NCBI RefSeq assembly: GCF_041051975.1
Contig: NZ_CP163435.1
Coordinates: 7,915,001-7,979,000 of the forward strand
Source of the DNA: Streptomyces sp. R21
GTDB taxonomy: Bacteria > Actinomycetota > Actinomycetes > Streptomycetales > Streptomycetaceae
Length of the DNA: 64,000 nt
Direction of reading: 5' to 3'
This document shows, piece by piece, positions 58,639-64,000 of the stretch (position 1 is the stretch's first letter; every line of letters starts with the position of its first letter). The notes below the pieces were generated by a model, which was given only the letters and a program-made list of their open reading frames with translations, did not search any database and was not told the origin of the DNA. The position numbers were made by a program, and so were the translations under genes.

Positions 58639-60276
58639 TCAGCCGGAATTCCCCTGTGTCGAAGGGGATGAGGAGGTGGATGCGGAGGCCCCGCCCGTCG
58701 GGGTCTCCGTCTCGCAGGTCACCGAGAACGGCACCGAGTCGGACGTCGCGTGCAGCGGACTGCGCACCTCCACGCTGATCTCGTTGTTGTACGTCCCACC
58801 CGCGTCGTACGTCGTCACGATCACCGTCTTCTGCTGCGTCTTGGCGCCGCCCGCGGGGAACGAGAGGGTCTTCCAGCCCGGGTCGGACACCTCGCCGGTC
58901 TTCGTCACCCAGCGGTAGTCGACGTCCACCGGGACGCGGCCCACCGTGAACGTCGCCGTGAAGGTGGGCGCCTGCGCGTCGGGCGGCGGGCAACTGCCGG
59001 AGTAGTCGGTGTGTGAGCCGGTCACCCTGACCGACACGGACTGCTCGGGCTGTGCCGTCGTGGCGCTGCTGCTGGGCGAGCTGCTGGACGGTCCGGCACT
59101 GCCCGACTGCGGACTGCTCTGCGTGCTACTGTTCCCGCCGCTCGAACTCCCGGCACTCCCACTTTCCTTGGTGCTTCCGTTGTTGTGGGAGCCTCCGCCG
59201 TCGTTCCCGTTCAGCAGTGCGTACGTCAGCCCGCCGATCGCCAGGGCGAGGGCGGCGAGGCCCGCGATCAGCACGACGGCGGCTCGCCGGTTGCGTTGCG
59301 GCTCCGCCGTGGTCGTCGTGGAGGACCCCGCGGCCCGGGCCGGGACGGTGGGCGCGGGGGAGGGGAGCGGTGCGGTCGGCGGCTCCGCCGGGAAGGCGTG
59401 TACCGCCGGCGGGTAGGGGGTCACCGGCGGGGTGTCCGCGCGGGGTGTGCCGCCCGCGCCGACGATCCGCAGGTCCTGCTCGGCCTGTTCGGCGGAGATG
59501 CGCTGTGCCGGATCCTTGCGCAGCAGCCCCTCGATGACCGGGGCGAGCGGACCCGCCCGGTACGGCGGCGGCAACTCCTCGTCGACGATCGCCCGCAGGG
59601 TGCTGAGCGGGGTGTTCTGCCGGAACGGCGAGTTGCCCTCGACCGCCGCGTACAGCATCACGCCGAGCGACCACAGATCGGACTCGGGCCCCGGCGTGCG
59701 CCCCAACGCCCGTTCGGGTGCGAGGAATTCGGGCGAGCCGATGACCTCGCCGGTCATGGTCAGCGCGGAGCTGCCCTCGACCATCGCGATCCCGAAGTCG
59801 GTCAGCACGACCCGGCCGTCGTTCGAGATCAGCACATTGGCCGGTTTCACGTCGCGGTGCAGGACGCCGGCCTCGTGGGCGGCGCGCAGGGCGGACAGCA
59901 CTTCGGCGCCGATGTGCGCGGCGCGCTGCGGGCTGATCGGGCCCTCCGCGTCCAGGACGTCGGAGAGGGCCAGACCGCGGACCAGCTCCATCACGATCCA
60001 GGGGCGGCCGTCCTCATTCGCCACGTCGTACACCGTCACCACGTTGCGGTTCGAGACCCGCGCCGCGGCCCAGGCCTCCCGCTCCAGGCGGGCGTACATC
60101 CGCTGGACCTCGCTGTCCGGGATTCCGGCGGGCGCGCGCACCTCCTTGACGGCGACCTCGCGGTGCAGCACTTCGTCGCGGGCGCGCCACACGGTCCCCA
60201 TGCCGCCCTCGCCCAAGGGGGACAGAAGCCGGTAGCGCCCCGCGATCACACGTTCACTGCCCGGTGCTTCGGACAC
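58639..60276 (-). CDS. Transmembrane serine/threonine protein kinase (PknB-like)
   Basis: 545 residues. Kinase domain about 15-270: GEGGMG (22-27), Lys44, HRDVKPAN (140-147), DFG (160-162), SPEFLAPE. A Pro/Thr linker leads to a membrane helix (332-355), a Ser/Gly-rich stalk (356-420) and an extracellular beta-rich domain of about 110 residues ending in a Thr/Ser tail. Extracellular ligand unknown. GTG at 60276 follows GGGAG. It lies 76 bp downstream of the NicO-like gene on the same strand, so it may belong to that operon. Confidence 0.93.
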   Translation of the reverse strand: MSEAPGSERVIAGRYRLLSPLGEGGMGTVWRARDEVLHREVAVKEVRAPAGIPDSEVQRMYARLEREAWAAARVSNRNVVTVYDVANEDGRPWIVMELVRGLALSDVLDAEGPISPQRAAHIGAEVLSALRAAHEAGVLHRDVKPANVLISNDGRVVLTDFGIAMVEGSSALTMTGEVIGSPEFLAPERALGRTPGPESDLWSLGVMLYAAVEGNSPFRQNTPLSTLRAIVDEELPPPYRAGPLAPVIEGLLRKDPAQRISAEQAEQDLRIVGAGGTPRADTPPVTPYPPAVHAFPAEPPTAPLPSPAPTVPARAAGSSTTTTAEPQRNRRAAVVLIAGLAALALAIGGLTYALLNGNDGGGSHNNGSTKESGSAGSSSGGNSSTQSSPQSGSAGPSSSSPSSSATTAQPEQSVSVRVTGSHTDYSGSCPPPDAQAPTFTATFTVGRVPVDVDYRWVTKTGEVSDPGWKTLSFPAGGAKTQQKTVIVTTYDAGGTYNNEISVEVRSPLHATSDSVPFSVTCETETPTGGASASTSSSPSTQGNSG

Positions 60277-60352
60277 GGGCTCCCTCTCTTCGCATCCGCA
60301 TGCGCATCCGCGCGAAATTCTCCACTCCGCGTGATTTCTCCCCAAAAGTAGC

Positions 60353-61867
60353 TCAGCCGAGTGCGGATGCCGCCCCCCTGAACACCAATCCAGCCCCAAG
60401 AGCTACGACGACGAACGCGGATCCCAGCGGTGCGGCCCTGCGCATCAGCGCCGCCGCGGGGCCGCCCGTCCAGCGAGGCCGCTTCGCCATCAGCCGGGTC
60501 ATCCCGCCGCCGAGCCTGACCACGGCGAACCCGGCCGCCGTGAGCGTGAGGGCGAGCCCGACGCCGTACGCGAGGACGAGCAGGAAGCCGAACCATGCCT
60601 GCCCGAGCGCCGCGGCGCCCACGAGCACGACGACGGCGGAGGGGCTCGGCACGAGTCCGCCGGCGAAGCCGAGCAGGATCGTGCCGCGGATGGTGGGGGC
60701 GGTGGGGTGGGTGTGGGTGACGCCGCCGTGGGAGTGCGTGTGGCCGTGCTCGTGGGTGTGGGTGTGGTCGTCCTCGTGATGGTGGTCGTGACCGTGGGGG
60801 TGTTCGTGCGGGTGCTTGTGTCCGTGCGCGTGTTCGCGGTTTCGCCAGGCGCGGCGTACGAGGGATGCGCCGGCCAGGGTGACGAGGAGGCCGCTCGCGA
60901 GGCCCAGCCAGGCGATCACGGAGGGCGCCGCCGCCGAGCCGGCCGTGACGAGCAGGCCCAGCGCGACCACACCGAGGGTGTGCGTGATCGTCACCGAGGC
61001 GGCCAGCGGCAGGACGTCGCGCAGACCGGCCCGACCGCCGCGGGCGGCGGCCGTCGCCGCCATCAGCGTCTTGCCGTGGCCCGGCGCGAGCGCATGCATC
61101 GCGCCGAGGCCGATCGCGATCACCAGGGCCAGCGCGGCGAAGCCGAGCGTGAGGTCGTGCCGGGCCACCAGGTTGTCCAGCGCGCGCGTCCAGCGGTCGG
61201 CGCCGCGGGGGAGCACGGAGGCGGCAGGCGCGTCCGCGTGCGCCTCGACGAGCGCCGGACCGCCGGGGCGCACCCGCAGGGACGCGGACGAGGTGTCCGC
61301 GGGGGAGGAGAGCAACTCCTTGGGATAGCTGGTGAGTTCGTGCGACACCGAGTTCTTCGGTACGTCGGACTTCGTGAGCGTCATGCGGTCGCCGCGTGCG
61401 GTGATCTCCCGCCAGCCGGGACCGGTCGACGCCCCCGCGCTGTGGAAGCCCACGGAAACGGTGTCCCCTTCGGGGAGCGGCGTCTTCAGCGCGCACTCCA
61501 CCCGAAGAGTGTCGAGGCCGGCCTGACCAGGCCGCACGCGGGCGCGGCTCGACTCGACGGTGAGCGCGACCCGGCGTCCGGCCACGGTGACCTTGCTGGC
61601 GACCGCGGCCGTCTCGCACCGCTGCCGGGCCCAGGTGCTCATGCCCCGCTCTTCGATGGCGGGCTTGGCCTGTGTCGCCGGGATCTCCGCGAGGTCCTCG
61701 ACGTGTGCGATGCGCAGTTCGCCGGGGGCGACGACCAGGCCGTCGTAGCGGTTGACGGTGAAGTTGCCGAGCGGGTGGGCGCTGGCGGCGCCCGACGGCA
61801 CGAGGACGAGGGCGCAGGCCGCCGTGAGGACGGCCGCGCAGGACGCGAAGAGGCGACGGGGGTTCAC
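60353..61867 (-). CDS. NicO-family (nickel/cobalt) transporter with His-rich loop
   Basis: 504 residues. Signal peptide ends just before HPLGNFTVNRYDGLVV (31-46), an extracytoplasmic domain of about 200 residues that starts with a potential metal-binding His. The membrane part has the NicO signature HALAPGHGKT (258-267) and HTLGVVALG. A loop at 346-388 contains 20 histidines in 43 residues, a clear metal buffer. It transports Ni, Co or a related ion, direction unproven. Start overlaps the TPR gene stop by 4 bp. Confidence 0.9.
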   Translation of the reverse strand: MNPRRLFASCAAVLTAACALVLVPSGAASAHPLGNFTVNRYDGLVVAPGELRIAHVEDLAEIPATQAKPAIEERGMSTWARQRCETAAVASKVTVAGRRVALTVESSRARVRPGQAGLDTLRVECALKTPLPEGDTVSVGFHSAGASTGPGWREITARGDRMTLTKSDVPKNSVSHELTSYPKELLSSPADTSSASLRVRPGGPALVEAHADAPAASVLPRGADRWTRALDNLVARHDLTLGFAALALVIAIGLGAMHALAPGHGKTLMAATAAARGGRAGLRDVLPLAASVTITHTLGVVALGLLVTAGSAAAPSVIAWLGLASGLLVTLAGASLVRRAWRNREHAHGHKHPHEHPHGHDHHHEDDHTHTHEHGHTHSHGGVTHTHPTAPTIRGTILLGFAGGLVPSPSAVVVLVGAAALGQAWFGFLLVLAYGVGLALTLTAAGFAVVRLGGGMTRLMAKRPRWTGGPAAALMRRAAPLGSAFVVVALGAGLVFRGAASALG

Positions 61868-63630
61868 TCTGCGGCCTCCAGAGCCTTACGGGCCTCGAGG
61901 GCGCCCAGCGGTGAGAAGCCGGGGTTCAGCTTCAGTGCAGCCTTCAGGGAGTCGTGGGCGTCCTTCCGGTGGCCGGTGGCGCGCTCGATCATGCCGCGGT
62001 GGTAGAGGAAGGCCGCGTTGCGGTAGCCGGTGGCCGTGGCGCGGCGGGCGTACGGAAGGGCTTCCGCGTCCCGTCCGTTGACGTGCAGCGCCCAGGCGAG
62101 GGCGTCCGCGGTGTGCACGGTGTGGCGGCGGGCCCATTCGGCGCGGGCCGCGGTGAGCGCGGCCTTGCGGTCGCCGTGGTCGGCGGCGGCGAGGGCCGTG
62201 TCGAGGTCGGCGTTGACGCCGTTGGCGCGGGCCAGCGCGATCCAGGCGTCGACCAGGGCGTACTGTTCGCGGGCCTTTCGGGCGTCGCCCTTGCCGCCGC
62301 GCGCCTCGTACAACTCGCCCAGTTCGACAAGGGGTTGCGGCAGCGGAAAGCGGGCCACGACGTTCTCCATGGCGCGGATCGCCCCGGCGCGGTCGCCCTG
62401 CGCGGCCTGCGCGCGCGCCCGGCCCTCCAGCGCCGGAAGGTACGCGTCGTCGGCGGCCAGCGCCCGTGCGTAGTACGTCAGCGCGCTGCCGTACTCACCC
62501 TGGTTCCAGGCGAGTTGACCGAGCGCCGACGCCACGTACGCGACATCACCGCGCGAAGTCGCCGTGGACAGGGCCTGCTTCAGAACGCGTTGGGCGGTCT
62601 TCACATCGCCGCGCAGTTCGTGCACGTAGGCGTAGCGCGTGAAGACCGGTACGCCGGGGCGGCGGCTGTCGGCCTCGTCTGCGGCCTTCGACGCCTCGTC
62701 GTAGCGGCCGAGTTCGACCAGGGCGTCGATACGGGAGGACAGGGCGCGCTCGTTGTACGGGTTCTGGGCGAGTTCGTCGTCGGCGTACTTCAGCGCCTCG
62801 GCGAACCGGTGCCGGGCGGCGGCGAGGGCCGCGCGTCCCGCGAGCGCCGCGTCGTTGTCCGGCCGCAGCTTCAGCGAGCGGTCCAGCGCGCGCTGCGCCT
62901 GCGGGTAGCGTGCGGGATCTCCCTTCGTGCGCGCCTGCTCCACATAAGCGAGCCCGAGAGTCGCCCACGAGCCGAAGTCCTGCGGCTGGGCGCGCAGATG
63001 AGCTTGCAGCGAGCTGATGCTCGCGTCGAGGCTGCCGCTCGCGAGCAGTTCCGGCGACAGCCCCGAGGGCGCAGCCGCCACGGCCGCCGTCCCGCCGTCC
63101 CGGGCGGCCCCCAACGCGATGGACCCCCCGGTGAACGCAAGGGCCAGCAAGGCCGCACACCCGGCAAGCTGAGCCACCCGCCAACGCCGCCCGGCAGCTG
63201 CTACGCGCCGGACGGCGACGATCCGCTCATCGGCGCCCGGGGCGCGCCCACCGCCTGCGGCGTCGCGGTCGGGCTCCGCCTCGGTGGAAGGTGTCGCGTC
63301 TGCTTCGGCAGGGGGTGCGGCCTTGCTGCCGGCTGCCGCCTCGGCGTGGACCGCCGTTTCGCCGGCGGTTGCCGCGTCAGCGAGGGGTGTCGCCTCGCTG
63401 TTGGCGGCTGCCGTCTCGACGCGGGCCGCCGCGTCATCGTCTGCTTCCGACCCACCGTCGGCGCCCCCCTCGGCAAGGCCCGTCGCCAAGACGCCGGCCC
63501 CCGCTTCGGCAGCCGCCCCCGTCTCACCGTCGGTCCGCCCAGGCACTTCCCCCGCACGGGCCGCCGGGCGGCCGGTCGGGGCGTCACCGGGGTCGGTTGT
63601 CGGCGCGCTGTTGTTCTTACGCGGGGACAT
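61864..63630 (-). CDS. TPR-repeat membrane protein
   Basis: 588 residues. The first 135 are acidic and Ala-rich, low complexity. One membrane helix (about 155-175) is followed by at least eight TPR motifs (for example GSWATLGLAYVEQARTKGD and NEGALTYYARALAADD-like units) to the C-terminus. TPR arrays bind partner proteins; here it is probably extracytoplasmic. AGGAGAGGGC precedes the ATG. It is coupled to the NicO transporter gene and lies downstream of DUF4331, suggesting a complex. Confidence 0.88.
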   Translation of the reverse strand: MSPRKNNSAPTTDPGDAPTGRPAARAGEVPGRTDGETGAAAEAGAGVLATGLAEGGADGGSEADDDAAARVETAAANSEATPLADAATAGETAVHAEAAAGSKAAPPAEADATPSTEAEPDRDAAGGGRAPGADERIVAVRRVAAAGRRWRVAQLAGCAALLALAFTGGSIALGAARDGGTAAVAAAPSGLSPELLASGSLDASISSLQAHLRAQPQDFGSWATLGLAYVEQARTKGDPARYPQAQRALDRSLKLRPDNDAALAGRAALAAARHRFAEALKYADDELAQNPYNERALSSRIDALVELGRYDEASKAADEADSRRPGVPVFTRYAYVHELRGDVKTAQRVLKQALSTATSRGDVAYVASALGQLAWNQGEYGSALTYYARALAADDAYLPALEGRARAQAAQGDRAGAIRAMENVVARFPLPQPLVELGELYEARGGKGDARKAREQYALVDAWIALARANGVNADLDTALAAADHGDRKAALTAARAEWARRHTVHTADALAWALHVNGRDAEALPYARRATATGYRNAAFLYHRGMIERATGHRKDAHDSLKAALKLNPGFSPLGALEARKALEAAE

Positions 63631-63677
63631 GCCCTCTCCTCAAAGTCCTTGGTCGGAACGGTTGTCGGGGGTGGAGC

Positions 63678-63721
63678 GGCGCGGCCCGCGCCGTGGGGGA
63701 TGAGTAGGTGCGGGCCGCGCC
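63678..63721 (-). terminator. Hairpin between DUF4331 and TPR genes
   Basis: GGCGCGGCCCGC (63678-63689) pairs perfectly with GCGGGCCGCGCC (63710-63721), loop 20 nt. It lies between co-directional genes and may lower downstream expression or protect the upstream message. Confidence 0.6.
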
Positions 63722-63736
63722 AGTCGGTGGTGGGGA

Positions 63737-64000
63737 TCAGTACGCGCGGGTCCGCATGCGGCGCCACCACATCAGGCCGGAGCCGACGAGGAGGATTCCG
63801 GCCGCGCCGGAGCCCGCCGAGAGGGCGATCAGCGTGGTGTCGCCGGAACCGCCCGAGGCGCCCGCGGGCTGGAGCGCGTCGCCGAGCTGGTTGCGTACGT
63901 CGGTGCCGCTGGTCGTGCCCTTGGCGAGCGCGCCGCGCGAGCCCGAGGTCGGCTCGGCCACGTACGGGAAGTAGTTCTCGAACTTCTTGTCGTTCTTGTC
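63737..64000 (-). CDS. DUF4331 family protein, C-terminal fragment with membrane anchor (5' end outside window)
   Basis: Only the last 87 residues are in the window. NDKKFENYFPYVAEP is the conserved end of DUF4331 domains. A Ser/Gly linker, a helix (GSGAAGILLVGSGLMWW) and a basic tail RRMRTRAY follow, showing a C-terminal membrane anchor. DUF4331 proteins are secreted and of unknown function. It is the first gene of the operon continuing with TPR and NicO genes. Confidence 0.85.
   Translation of the reverse strand, partial: DKNDKKFENYFPYVAEPTSGSRGALAKGTTSGTDVRNQLGDALQPAGASGGSGDTTLIALSAGSGAAGILLVGSGLMWWRRMRTRAY

Noticed and set aside
1..64000. tRNA, rRNA, CRISPR array, transposase or integrase genes
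   Set aside because: None seen on reading both strands; repeats found are short, dispersed or promoter associated.

Overview
This window comes from the chromosome of a Streptomyces. The G+C content is very high throughout. There are many GTG and TTG starts, leaderless promoters, ATGA/GTGA translational coupling, a conservon (cvnA-D), a SepF-like/DUF5685 pair, streptogrisin proteases, an LAETG sortase signal, and two dispersed repeat types I associate with Streptomyces. I see no rRNA, tRNA, CRISPR array, insertion sequence or prophage. It reads as core or near-core chromosome with several lineage-variable metabolic and surface loci.

Layout. 1-4280: divergent branched-chain-amino-acid-type ABC parts (truncated permease, lipoprotein, binding protein). 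4252-13154: epoxide hydrolase/WYL regulator pair around a perfect palindrome, a stand-alone ctaD, an I78 inhibitor, a PAP2 protein, a PIG-V-like membrane glycosyltransferase and a DHA2 exporter. 13338-16631: glutaryl-CoA-dehydrogenase-like enzyme behind a TetR-type operator, SepF-like protein, Cys-rich DUF5685 protein. 16849-20840: conservon. 20956-29041: amino-acid ABC system joined to an FAD/NAD(P) protein, two flavin monooxygenases and DUF1684, preceded by a Cys-rich leader frame; I infer a sulfur-nutrient uptake and oxidation unit. 29188-33490: two secreted streptogrisin-type proteases enclosing two membrane-protein genes. 33619-40504: a frameshifted AAA ATPase gene, an ABC-2-like protein, and a LexA-box-controlled dnaE2 plus catalytically defective Y-family (ImuB-like) pair. 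40523-46639: cupin/MarR pair with a double operator, secreted lipase, wall-anchored LPMO, acetyltransferases and a methyltransferase. 46757-48681: GntR and a DUF5925 ATPase separated by degenerate repeats. 48870-57633: a probable surface-polysaccharide locus with a GH39-like enzyme, a 1292-residue flippase/membrane-domain fusion, a deacetylase and two GT2 enzymes. 57820-64000: SGNH lipase, a Ser/Thr kinase, and a DUF4331-TPR-NicO operon.

How genes work together. The clearest units are the conservon (sensor ATPase, roadblock, DUF742, GTPase), the damage-inducible mutasome pair, the amino-acid/monooxygenase cluster, the exopolysaccharide cluster and the DUF4331-TPR-metal transporter operon. The last three are the best candidates for undescribed systems. 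Secreted depolymerases (two proteases, lipase, LPMO, SGNH lipase, GH39) recur along the window, fitting a saprophytic life. No search or computation was run; family assignments rest on motifs read by eye.
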